Origin: Eudorina sp. 2006-703-Eu-15 | Lineage: Eukaryota > Chlorophyta > Chlorophyceae > Chlamydomonadales > Volvocaceae | Length of the DNA: 64,000 nucleotides | Direction: 5' to 3' | NCBI GenBank assembly: GCA_003117195.1 | Contig: BDSI01000013.1 | Location: 1,502,332-1,566,331 of the forward strand | In this document: piece by piece, positions 38,378-48,395 of the stretch | How the letters are laid out: every line of letters starts with the position of its first letter | Numbering within the stretch: the first letter of the stretch is position 1 | Program-made: the position numbers and the translations under genes | The notes under the pieces: model-generated | What the model was told of the DNA's origin: nothing | What the model saw: only the letters and a program-made list of their open reading frames with translations | Databases searched by the model: none

Positions 38378-40400
38378 GCTTGCTCGTGGGTCTTCGGGTC
38401 TTCATCGTCTTTTGTGGCGGCGCCGCTGGCACTGCCTTGCCAGTGGCCTCGGCCCGATCTCGCTGACTCATGGAGGTTCGGATGGGCTGTGCTGTGATGC
38501 GCTGAAAACGCTGCAAAGAGGGATGTGTTCTGGGATGTATTGGGGCTCGTGGTACAGTGCCGCGCGTAGGGTCAAGCTGTATGAGTAGTGGGGGCCGCAC
38601 GCATCGCCGTGAGGCTGCCTGCCCCAGGCGGAGGACATGAATGTGCCTGTTAATGAGAGACTTCCGAGGCCTTGGTTTCTGTGGCTCTGTCGCCGATTGC
38701 GGGTAACCTTGAGTGGGCCTGAAGATAAAACGGCGCTTTCAGTTGGTAATCCTCATCAACCATGTTTGCTTTGCATTGTCACTGACTGCCCAGCTGGACT
38801 GCTTTCATCATGTTGAAGGCCGTTGCCCACATGTATATCGTAATAGATGTCCTTAATCAATGTAAGCAGTACTCTAAATGCGAAGACAGTAACTGTAACA
38901 TGTTGTCCGGCCTAACTGCCCGGCTTGACTGGCCTGACCGGAAGGCACCCCTTCCCGCAGCGTCACCCTGGACTGGTCAACAACATCTAGGTGGCGCCAT
39001 AGGTCCTGTGCGTTTCGAGGACAGCCTGTCAGCCCACCAGTCAATGACCAGCCGTGCACACTCGTACTCGTTCCCGTCCAATTGTTTCTGCAAGCGCAGC
39101 TGCTGCTTTGACCGCGCTCCACCGTTTCGGGCACGCACGTTCCGGGCAGGCACGCGGTCCAGCATCCGGGTCAAGGCTAGCACTGACCCCTACTGACCCC
39201 AAAGGCAGTGTCCTACTGCGCAACAGTGACGTTGCGGGAATCATGGTAGGTGCCGAAATTTGGGCATGGCATATCACCGCTCGCCAGAGCCGGTGCCGCG
39301 CCCGAGTTTGCACATGTTCCCATCGTGCTGCGTCATTTTCGCGAGGGAATGCTCGGGTACGGTGGCGGGCAGAGCATCTCCGTTGGCAGCTCGCCATGTC
39401 TGCGACCGGGGGAGAGGCAATCCGATCTTCGACAAAGCTGCGGCACAGCAACGAGAGGGGTGAAGTTCCCGTGGGTTACCCTCGTGCTCAAACAAGACCG
39501 TACGACTGGTGCTTGCGTAAGCAATGTCGCTCAGGTTCACTTCCGGCGCGCAGTAGACTGCTCGTTAACCCAGCACATTGCTATGCGCGCAAGCTGTACT
39601 GGTCACTGCGTAAGTTGACAACGTCATCAAGCTGTGGGTTGGCGGTTGCCGTTTCCGTTCTTTGGGGCACTTCACGTCACAGGTCTCATAGTTTGTAATG
39701 TGCAGCGTTGTTATTGCCACAAACTCCATGGAACTCTGCGTTTTGGTACGGCATATTTGTATCGGGACACTCACACTCATGAAGATTGAAAGAGCTCTTA
39801 AAGGTTGACGTATTGCGTGTACAGCAACCAGAACACTGAACAATGTAACTATGGCAACCTGCAGTCTCGAAGAGCGTTGTGCTATACTTACCTACGTGAC
39901 GTCCGAAATTCCGAAGTCAGTGTGTCGTTTGGAAGTCGGACGACGTTGTGAAGCACAGGCCCTAGTCGCACTAGCAGCACTTCACAATTCACACTTTCCA
40001 TTATTGAAATACTGTGACGACGCGTATTGCGCTTTCAACACCTAGTATAGCGATGCTTGAGGGACAAGTGTTCTTCAATCCGCTGGACATACTGTGGAAT
40101 TCGGATGAAAATAGTGAGCTAAGGCGGGGAACTGGACCGGGTAGGACGCTTCATAGGCAAGTATAGCCCAATCAACAGATGCGAGGGCGGCAGTGGCGTC
40201 TTGTGGAGAGCGCTGCAGAATGCGTGGCTGGCACTGTGTGCCGAAACGCAGGGAAAGGCTCTGGTGTTGAAGGGGGGATCGCGTCAGCTTAGGGAGCGAA
40301 GTGACGCGAGGAAGGCCCCACTCTGAACACAGAAGAAGAAGGGCGCCGTCAATTTCTTTCGTTTGGCTGGTGGACGAACGCCGGCATTCGGCCGTTCGTC
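38378..40400. other. Interval without recognisable genes
   Basis: Both strands carry only short open frames with no domain pattern. Composition is mixed, with no tandem array, tRNA or rRNA signature seen. Confidence 0.45.
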
Positions 40401-40863
40401 CAAAACGGCCCTTCGGGCCGTCGGATCGTCCGGACGACGAAGATACGATCACTGGTGCCGGGTGGATTATTCGGGGTGTCTCGGAATTCATTTGGCACGG
40501 CGGAGTGTATAATATGTAAGCACAGACAGCTGGCTACGTTCCGATCTCGCTCCCCTGCCGCGCCCCCCGGCGTGCGTCGGCCCTGTTCTTTGTCTAGTCG
40601 CTTCTTTGCAGTGTTGGCCCCCTTTTGCATCTAGTAGTACTTGTTGCAGTGGGCTCCAGACCCCCGGAGGGGTAGGCCTGGACCTGCTGCAAAGGAGGGT
40701 CCCATGCGGCGCGTCTGCGTTGAGCAGGAGGGGGTAGTGGCCCTCACGCCCCTCTCCCGGTGCCGGGAGAGAGCTTAGGCGGTCTTTCCGTCGGGGCTGG
40801 GTAGCAGCCCCTGGCCAGCGTCAGGGCCCGGTCAGATACGGTCAGGAACGGAACACACACACA
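40395..40863 (+). other. Structured GC-rich segment ending in a CA repeat; possible retroelement tail
   Basis: Several strong potential stems are present. A 9-bp perfect stem (CTCTCCCGG / CCGGGAGAG, 40752-40771) has a 2-base loop, and self-complementary GGCCC/GGGCC and TCCGGACGA blocks lie near 40405-40440. The segment ends at a short (AC)n run at 40853-40863. No coding frame fits. The combination suits the 3' end of a non-LTR retroelement or a structured transcript, but no protein-coding part is attached. Confidence 0.25.
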
Positions 40864-41106
40864 CCACGCGCCAATTGTTTAGAAGTCTCGGCGAGTCGGA
40901 GCATTGGGATCGCGCGGCTGCGCCACGTCCTCGTCTGGAGCGCCGGAAGCTTCATGGAGGCTCTGATCCGTCGGATATGCACTGCCATCCAGCGTCGCGC
41001 TACAAGCACGTGCAAACGTTTTTTTCGAATCAGTGAAGACAACGCCTTCGGTACTGAACGAAGCAGCGGTGTTGGAGTAGCCATACATACTTGAGATGCT
41101 TGGCGC

Positions 41107-41901
41107 GTGCTTCAGAAGCTTCAGCGACCTTCTCGGCAGCCTCCTTTGCCTTCTTCCAGCCAGCCTCCTTCCCCGGCGCGCAAGCAGACCACCCTCGTTG
41201 AGCGGATGCGCCAATCCCTGGACCTGATGGCGGCTCTGCAGGCCTCGTGTGAGAGCCTCAGCGACATCGACATCTCGTCCTACCTGAAGGAGCACGAGGC
41301 GGCGTCGTTGCCCGAGCCCGAGCCCACCACCTCCGTCCCTGAGGCTGTCATCGCCATTCCCCAGGGGGTGCGCGAGTCGCTGGATCTGCTGGCGGCGCTC
41401 CGCGTGTCCATGGTGAGCAGCATCAGCGGGATTGGCGCTGACCACTTCTTGAGCAGCCACGAGGCGGCCTCGGCGCCCGAGCCCGCTGCCACCGTCCCTG
41501 ACTGGTCGGCCCTCCTCGTGAAGAAGATGCGCGAGTCGCTGGATCTGTTGGCGGTGCTGCGCGCCTCCTGCCAGAGCATCAGCAGCGAGGACATTGAGGC
41601 CTTTTCAGAGGTGGACGCAGCCGATTCGTCGGACTCAGACGCAGGTGACACGCCATGCATCAGCAGCAGCAACCACAGCACCTCCTGCTGCGGCGCCGCC
41701 TCCAAGCTCCTGTCGTGTTCATCGTCGTCCTCCTTGGTCACGGCCCGTTGCGATTTGCGATGTGCTTTGTGGCGCGTTCGCGAAAGCTCGCATCCGAGCT
41801 CTCGCGAACGCAAACGGCGCTTTCAGACCAGAGGCGAAAAGCAAAAGCGCAAACAGAATGCACAGCTCGCGATTGCAAAAGGATCGGTTATTGGATTTTG
41901 A
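41107..41901 (+). CDS. Triplicated-helix protein of unknown function (5' end unresolved)
   Basis: The frame contains three diverged copies of a unit of about 48 residues. Each has an amphipathic core (MRQSLDLMAALQASCESLS, VRESLDLLAALRVSMVSSIS, MRESLDLLAVLRASCQSIS) and two of them end in HEAAS.PEP. Codon choice repeats with the protein, so the unit arose by duplication. A Ser-rich acidic region and a basic tail (RERKRRFQTRGEKQKRKQ) follow to the stop. There is no in-frame ATG before the first unit, so an upstream exon or a start at the internal Met near 41206 is needed. Family unknown. The minus strand is also largely open here, but its translation lacks the repeat logic. Confidence 0.4.
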   Translation: MLQKLQRPSRQPPLPSSSQPPSPARKQTTLVERMRQSLDLMAALQASCESLSDIDISSYLKEHEAASLPEPEPTTSVPEAVIAIPQGVRESLDLLAALRVSMVSSISGIGADHFLSSHEAASAPEPAATVPDWSALLVKKMRESLDLLAVLRASCQSISSEDIEAFSEVDAADSSDSDAGDTPCISSSNHSTSCCGAASKLLSCSSSSSLVTARCDLRCALWRVRESSHPSSRERKRRFQTRGEKQKRKQNAQLAIAKGSVIGF

Positions 41902-41941
41902 TTAACAACTCGGCAACACGTACAGTACTGTTTTGTACCGG

Positions 41942-42126
41942 GATTTTACTGCTCGCGATGGGCAATACAGCCATCGCGATCGGCAATACAGTTTGGGTCA
42001 AGTCTGAAACGCCGGTCTAGCGCGATGACCTCGTGTTTTTAGGGGTGCGTACGTAGAGATAAACAATCTAAAAGCTTGCTGTACGCGAACCTGGAGGTTC
42101 GATATTGAAGCACCGCCCCATGTGTT
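41942..42126 (+). repeat. Dispersed 185-bp repeat, copy A
   Basis: The unit contains two GGCAATACAG boxes, TCTAGCGCGAT, AGGGGTGCGTACGTAGAGAT, AAAAGCTTGCTGTACG, GGTTCGATATTGAAGCACC and ends CCCCATGTGTT. It recurs almost unchanged at 56063-56248 and in diverged form at about 55885-56059. In this copy the unit is followed directly by a retroelement-type ORF; in the other complete copy it is followed by an ILP1 exon fragment. It is probably the end or promoter region of a mobile element. Confidence 0.75.
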
Positions 42127-44557
42127 AGGAGGATCCAAAGCACAACCCGTCAAAGTAGCACATGAGCAAAGGCTTGGAGATGAGCTGGCCACGTGCCTCA
42201 TGGCCGCCATGGACGCAAGCACGGAACGCTTTGCATCCCCCCTGAATGTGGCAGACTGCACTGCAACGTACTTCTCACGCTTCCCAGAGGATGCCGTCTT
42301 TGGGGCGAACCTCAGCGCCTACTCACAACCGTTCACAGGCATGTCTGTCGCGCACCCTGAGCCCACACCCGAAGAAGGGCATCATGCCCTAAGGTGGGCG
42401 CTGGGATGGGCAGAAGCTACGAGGACATGCGGTACACCCACCGCCACCCTCCTGATACTCCCGACATCCACTACGGCACCGTACACCCGGTACCTCTCAC
42501 ACCCCCTGGTCAAGCGTGTGGGAACCATGGACTCGATGAGGGTCAAAGGAACACTACGGGACATGATGCATGGAATCGACACCAAGCCCTACCCAACTGG
42601 CCTGACCTTTGTGCTCGTTGGCAACGAAGCAGGACTCGCGAACACGGCGGGCGCCGTCCGGCAGGCCCTGAAAACGGTCCTCGCCCGTGAGGATCCCACT
42701 GAACCAGGTCAACAGTGGACTCCCCCAAAATGGGTACGCAAGCGCGTGCGGAGCATGACCGACAGCCCACCAGCCTCCGCGACAACCTCCCGCCCCTGTA
42801 ACAACCCCGACGCCACGGAAACACGCGCAGCGTACCTGAAGTTCCATGCTGCCCAACCACTCCGCCACAACGCCCAGGCTGCCATTTACACGGATGGATC
42901 TGTGAGGGAGGTCGACGTAGCAAACCGAAAGACGATCGGTCTTGGTGCGGCAGCGGTCGATGCAATGACAGGCAGAACGCTGCTTATAGACGTCAATCCG
43001 GGAGACCAAGGATGCCAAACCATCACGCGCTGCGAACTCAGCGCGATCCACCAGGCACTCATCATGCGACGATGCCTCCCGCTCGACAGGACCCACCTCA
43101 CCATATGGACCGACTCGAAAGCGTCCCTCCATCTTATACAGAAAATGATCAACAACCCGAAAAAGCTGAAGCTGAGCAAACATAAAGCGCTGCTCGAGAA
43201 CATAGTCACTGAGCTAAAGCGGCGGGCAGCTGCTAATCTCAAGACATCACTACTGAAAGTGAAGGCACATTCAGGAGTGGCATATAATGAGCAAGCGGAT
43301 AAAGCCGCGGTGCAAGCTGCCGTGCTAAGAGCCCAAGGAACACTGCCTGATGAAGTAGCCACAGAAAACTCTGACAACAACCCGCGCAACAAACACTGGT
43401 GGCTGCGACGAATGAAGGGGACCGACAAAAACGCCGGACGTTACGCCAACGACCTCAACCGTGGCATCGAAGCCCTAATCAGCCCGGAGATACACTCTGG
43501 ATATACAAATGAGACCAGCTACACAAAATACGTGGCAGATGCCCTGCCGGACCTGGACATACACGCAAGCACCAGAACGCTACAGCGACGCTCAGGCCGG
43601 CACCGACGCTACAAACGGTGCTTCGACTACCTGTACGGCCAGCTCTGGAGCGCTAAGCTTGCGAAGCGCTTCCGGAAGCCCCTTGTCCCCGGGGGCCCGA
43701 TCTCCACAGGCCATTGCCCCATCTGCAGAGACCCCGAAACAAACATGCGCGTGCCCGACTCCGGTGCACACATCCTCGGGGGCTGCCAGCATCCTAAGAT
43801 GCGCGCTCTATACATCAAGCGGCACAACACGGCGGTCCAAACCATAGCCAGCACACTGGCCAGAGGAGCACATGGAGGCTGTTACATGGTCATGGACGCC
43901 AGCAGTGTGGAATCCCTCCCAGACTATGCCGCGGGCACGAGACTGCCGAAATGGCTGTTACCCTCAGTGACCGACGGGAAGCGACTCAAACTGCGCCCAG
44001 ACCTACTGCTAATCCCCAGTATCCCACGGACATTAACACTCTCATCAGATTACATGGGACCACGGGACAGGAGTCAGCACACCGTACACATCATCGAAGT
44101 GGGCTACACAGCAGACACAAATCACAGACAGAAGCAGCACGACAAAGCCCAGCAACACGAGGAACTCGCACAACTCCTCAATGCAGAAGGCTGGCAGGTA
44201 CGCTACACACCCCACGAGGCCATAAGCCTAGGCTTCGCGGGCACCGTCCGGACAGACTTACGACCCCTCCTTACCGCCCTGGGAGCGAGCAACGAAGCGG
44301 CCAAAAAATGCTGCAACGGCCTCCACGCACACGCAGTGGACAAGGTGAACGACATAGTCGTAGCTCGGCGACGACTAGAACGAGAGCCCCATCACCACTG
44401 CAAGTCTGGCGGCTGAGTTGCCGAGGGAGGAGTCTAGGGTCTCATCGCGGTAGCGGGAGGAGGATGGGACCGGGGCAACCCGACACCCCACCCCCCCTGC
44501 TCCCATAACACACGCCTCGGTCCCCGACTGGGCGTATTATTATTATTATTATTATTT
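42122..44557 (+). mobile_element. Retroelement-derived ORF: RNase H, zinc finger and nuclease-like domain
   Basis: One uninterrupted frame (42122-44416, 764 codons, no in-frame ATG at its left end) has several parts. The RNase H domain carries all acidic residues (AIYTDGS, TRCELSAIHQAL, IWTDSKAS, NEQADKAA). A zinc-finger-like stretch CPIC...HILGGCQH follows. The C-terminal region has LRPDLLLIPS, HIIEVGYTAD and a Lys/Gln-rich helix, suggesting a PD-(D/E)XK restriction-like endonuclease as in some non-LTR elements. The first 200 residues (ERFASPLN, EDAVFGANLSAYS, ALGWAEA, LILP) resemble an adenine-methylase-type fold without its NPPY/F motif. No reverse transcriptase is present. A short 3' region ends in an (ATT)n tail at 44535-44557, typical of target-primed insertion. 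It is probably a 5'-truncated or recombined element. Confidence 0.6.
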
Positions 44558-44558
44558 T

Positions 44559-45845
44559 GAGGGCGTGGAGCGTCTCCAGCCGGTGCTGACGCGGCAGCAG
44601 CAGCAGCCGGGGGCTGCGGACGAGCAGGCGACACAGGGCAGCAGGTGGGAGGCGCAGCAGGGCGCGGAGGTGGTCCGCAGATGCGCGGACCGCACCGGGC
44701 CGAACTAGCAACAACTCAGGGCAGGTGAGGACCATGCGCTGCGTGGTGCTGATGGCGGGGGCAGGGACCATCGGCATGCGGACGTAGGAGGTCGGCGAGG
44801 GCTGCGGCGGCTGCGAGACCGTGCCGTCCTCATCCCCCACGACAACGCTGCTTTCCTCGTCCTCCTGAAGGCCAGCCACGCCCGTGTTCGCCGCCCCGTA
44901 CAGCCCTGGCTGCTGCAGGGAAGCCACTGCGGCTGCCAACCTGTAGAATGCCTTTTGGACCTCAGGTTGGGGCGCTTGCACGACCAGGTACAGCTGGTCA
45001 GGGGGCAGTCGAGTGAGGCAGAGGCAGGCCTGGTGGGCTGTCACGCCCAGAAGCTCAGCGAGCTCGTGGCTACGAACGCCGAGGCGCTCCAGAGGTGTTT
45101 CGAGGAGCGCAGGCTGGCGGGCTATGAGCAGGGTGGCTATCTTACCTGGATACCCTTAAGCCAAATAGATAAAAACTTCTATTTGGCTTAAGGGTATCCA
45201 GGTAAGATAGCCACCCTGGCTATGAGCGCTATCGCGTCGGCTGCGGAGATAGCTACCGGGGCAGCTGTATCATTGCCTGAAGCGCTTGCGCGGCGGTCAC
45301 CGCTGTCCATCACCGCCACCGCCGCCGCTGCTGCTGCTGTTGTTGCAGGCTGCCACACACCAGGTCCTGTGTCCGTACGACGGCGCTTCGCCGGCGACCT
45401 GCCGGCAACTTTCGGGGTACTGGAGAGTGCAGGGGCCAGGTGTTCAACCCGTCCACGCAGCGTGCTTGCCGGGTATGCCAGGAGCGTTGGCTGCAGGACC
45501 AACATACGGCAAACCTGCACATCATCCATCACAGTACGGAAACATAAGCAGACCGACACATGTACGCAGTTTTCTTGAATCTAACGTTCAAGCTATTGTA
45601 CCGCGTGGCTATGGATTACGCGCCTTCTCCCCTCGGCCCCAAGCCGTGTGGTCCCCTTCTCAGTGTGCGCACCTGCTTGGAGCTAAGCCCCAATTCTTGC
45701 TGCAAGATTTGAAACCTTCTTGCAAGTTCGTCTCGGGAAGATTCCCCCCTCGGTCCGTATGCGTCGTCAAGGGCAGCACCCAACGCCCTGGCTTCGCGTG
45801 TAGACACATCCAACGCCTCCGCCATGGCATATGGACTCCAAATAC
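44559..45845 (-). pseudogene. mTERF-like gene, interrupted by a palindromic insertion and 3'-truncated
   Basis: mTERF proteins bind organellar nucleic acids through repeated helical units. Two minus-strand exons are supported: 45845-45673 (SRDELARRFQILQQELGLSS) and 45515 leftwards (VCRMLVLQPTLLAYP, TLRGRVEHLAPAL). The second exon continues into IALIA, then meets the 88-bp palindrome plus its 10-bp target copy, which adds 98 bases and a stop. Skipping the insertion, the frame resumes as RQPALLETPLERLGVRSHEL and runs through VLTCPELLLVRPG and LRALLRLPPAALCRLLVRSP. It breaks at the (ATT)n tail of the neighbouring retroelement. The unit pattern L.xLP..L..LLxRxPxLL supports mTERF; an OPR-type protein is the alternative. 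An upstream exon near 45915-45985 is possible but its phase does not match. Confidence 0.55.
45130..45217. mobile_element. 88-bp perfect-palindrome MITE-like insertion
   Basis: Two 39-bp arms (45130-45168 and 45179-45217) are exact reverse complements around a 10-base loop, ATAAAAACTT. The arms begin AGGGTGGCTATCTTACC. The element is flanked by a perfect 10-bp direct repeat, GGCTATGAGC (45120-45129 and 45218-45227), a target-site duplication. Removing the element and one copy of the repeat restores an open mTERF-like frame, which shows it is an insertion. A 9-10 bp duplication is in the range of Mutator-type transposons. The unit has no coding capacity, so it needs a transposase elsewhere. 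Confidence 0.85.
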
Positions 45846-46744
45846 CTGAATAAATGAATTTTGGATTAGTCAAGAATCCAATTTAAGTACAGCCGGAGTA
45901 ACGCACCGTCATTGCTGCCGACAGCTTGCGGTATTTGGCGAGTTGAACGTCCAACCGACGCGCAGGGCAGGACAGCTGCTGCAGGTAAATTTTGAGCAAA
46001 TCTTTCTGTGTTGTATAATGATTTGACCTTTTTGCGCTCCAATATAACGAGTCTGCCGAGTGTAAGTTTGCGGCCGCCTACTCGCTGGAAGAGAGGCAAT
46101 TTTGGTTCCGCGAGGCTGTAGTTGGCGGCGACCCGGAACACGGCCAGCGGCCAACGCCTTACAGTCTTCCTGCCACGAGAAGCCACAACGTTCGTACCAG
46201 CGAAGAACCATCGCGCACACGTCACGCCGATGGCGAATAAAACCCCTCGGGGCGGACCAAAACAGCACCAAACGTGCGGTAAGCCGATGCTCCCACGCCA
46301 GACTGGCCACGCGCCTCGCTAATGGCGCCCGTGGCGCCTACCTATGAAACGGCCAAACGCCGACGAGTCAAGACACGCTCGGGCCCAAACAAGTGCCTGA
46401 AGGCCTGGCAAGTACTAACCTGGCTACGCCTAACCTCACAACAAGACGGGAAGCCCCCCCCCAACCGGCGGCCGCCCGCCTGCCGAACAAGGAACTGGAC
46501 ACGGACTAACCTCGCCACCGCTGCGGTTGCCAAAGGAGATAACGGGAAATGGGGGAATAGGCAAGGCCGCGGGAAACGTCCCAAGCCTCTCGCGACGCGC
46601 ACACGCACGCCCTGGCGCCGTAGCGCCTGCTTGGGGTCGCCAGTCTGCCCGCGACGCTGTCAGCACGCGTCCTTCCACAGGCACCGCATGCGCCTGGAGG
46701 CGCGACACCCCCCCACACCCAGTCCCTCGGTGGCAACTTACATC
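45846..46744. other. Interval with possible upstream mTERF exon
   Basis: On the minus strand, about 45915-45985 reads QLSCPARRLDVQLAKYRKLS between a plausible acceptor and a GTGCGT donor, but its phase does not join the next mTERF exon. The rest (46000-46740) has no supported exon. It may be diverged flank of the DIRS-type element. Confidence 0.3.
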
Positions 46745-47645
46745 GCCTCAACCACCCGGAAACGCGCCTTCATCGCAGACTGCATATAACTGTACACCGC
46801 ATTAGACCTCCAGCGCCCGTGCTGCTGAATGTCCTCTACGTTAACCCCTGCGTCCGCGGCCGCCGTAGCGCCACCCCTCTTCGCAGGCTATGGGAAGAGA
46901 AACCTTCAAGGTCGAACTCCAACCCCGGAACAGCCCCCTGCAGCTCCGACAAGCGCTGTCGCAGGCGCCGAGCGAAGTCTGCCTTGCCCAGACCAAGTCC
47001 CCAGCCCGACTGACCTTCGAAGCGCGCGAACAAGGGCGCCTCATTTGCCGCTCCACGACCCCGCGCCATGGCGACGTGTCGTAGCACAATGCGCGCTATC
47101 GGCACCCCGCTTCCCGATAACGGAGCCAGGAAAACGCGCGCCCCCCGCCCTTGCTGGTCCGTTTTACTGCGGGGCAGAAAAAAGCTCGATCCCCCCCCGC
47201 CTTGGATCTCCGACACAAGCCCAACCCTCAACCCTACCAGTTCGCTCCGTCGAAGCAAACCAAAGAACCCCAGCACCAACCAACAAGCCTCTAAGGAGCA
47301 CAGGTCGGCTCCGGACGGAACCGCCGCCGCTCGGCCTGCCAGGAAACCAACTAGCGCGCGCAACGTGGGGAGGGGGAGCGCCGCCTTGGCGGACGACGTG
47401 GAGGTGCGCGCAGGCTGCAAGGACGGTCGCGCCCGCAGAGCCCCTGCCAGGGCCGCTCTGATCTCGGGGTCTTGCCGGATAGAGGCAGAAGGCGGTACCC
47501 CTCTGGAGCGCTGCCAATCCATCAACGCGCTAAGTGTTGCGTATGCCAAGAACAAACACACCTGCTCCTTAATTAGGTCAGCACCGGGCAGCGAAGGCAG
47601 CACCGACTCAGCGGGCACCCCCAAGACCTGGGTGCCAAAGGTCAC
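46745..47645 (-). pseudogene. DIRS-type tyrosine recombinase, frameshifted near its end
   Basis: The frame from 47645 leftwards carries the helical core-binding region (SLPGADLIKEQVCLFLAYAT, then TLRALVGFLAGRA) and the catalytic domain. Box I arginine is in LVLGFFGLLRRSELVGLRV, a lysine-containing strand in FFLPRSKTDQQG, and the HxxR motif in SSHSLRRG. The frame then shifts by one base in a G run at about 46877, and the alternative frame continues TAAADAGVNVEDIQQHGRWR and SNAVYSYMQSAM. These hold the H/W-box histidine and the nucleophilic tyrosine. The enzyme would integrate circular cDNA, but the shift separates its catalytic residues. Strong domain match; termini uncertain. Confidence 0.8.
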
Positions 47646-47759
47646 GAAGTGCTGCCGACTAGAATCATACGTGCCCCCCCGAACCCACCGATACCGCGCT
47701 CGCCCGCATGCTCACCAGGCGCGAGGCCAGCGCCGTGGCCGCCGTGGCCGACCGGCCCG

Positions 47760-48385
47760 AAAAGACACCGCTTGAGTGAAGGACGCAACGCTGGCAACGA
47801 AACAGACCGCCGGGGTAGTCGCTCTGCCTGAGCCCCAAACACCGGCGATGCGTTCGTCCACCACAGCTCACACAGCGCAGGTCGGCATGGCCTCCACGGC
47901 CTAAGCAGCTGGTGCGGCTTGGCGAGTCGACGCTGCTGATCTTCTGCGTCTGCCAGGCGGCGGCTAAGGCTGTCTGCACGCACGTTATCTGCCCCGCTGA
48001 TGTGCTCCGCGCGCAGCTCAAACCCGTGCCGCACTGCGAGCTTTGCGATCTGACGGCTGAATCTTGCGGCTGTCCGGCAGCCGCGAGGCGCCCCGGTTGA
48101 TGGCTGCGACCGCCTGGGTGTTGTCGCAGCGCACCAGTACGCGCGCGCCTGCCCGCGAGCTGCGGCCCCCAGGACTGCAGGGCCCGCAGCACCGCGGACA
48201 GCTCCAACCAGGCGATGTGCAGGTTCCGCTCCTCCTCCGACCACCAGCCCTGCAACTCCGCCGCCTCCCACGCCGCGCCAAAGCCGCGACCGCTGGCATC
48301 CGTGACGATGACCGCGCCGTCCGGACCCAGGAACTCCCCCCTCACCAAGTCAATTCTGCCGGTGGTGTAGCGGCGGACACCGTCC
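47760..48385 (-). pseudogene. DIRS RNase H and PHD-like zinc finger, frameshifted
   Basis: Minus-strand reading gives the DIRS linker RRYTTGRIDLV, the RNase H core VIVTDASGRGFGAAW, HIAWLELSAVLRALQSW and RVLVRCDNTQAVAAINRGAS. A frameshift follows, and the neighbouring frame continues KLAVRHGFELRAEHISGADN and VRADSLSRRLADAE. After this, LRCVSCGGRTHRRCLGL and YPGGLFRCQRC form a Cys/His pattern like a PHD or related zinc finger. That module sits between RNase H and the recombinase, and similar Cys-rich joints may help bind element ends. The reverse transcriptase expected upstream is missing. Confidence 0.75.
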
Positions 48386-48395
48386 CATACCGACG

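Noticed and set aside
40879..41165. Minus-strand exon pair reading KKAKEAAEKVAEASEARAKH and a C-terminal exon ending NAPTRRDF with stop
   Set aside because: The splice phase fits, but the upstream frame runs antisense through the triplicated-helix ORF without any protein logic, so I could not connect it to a gene.
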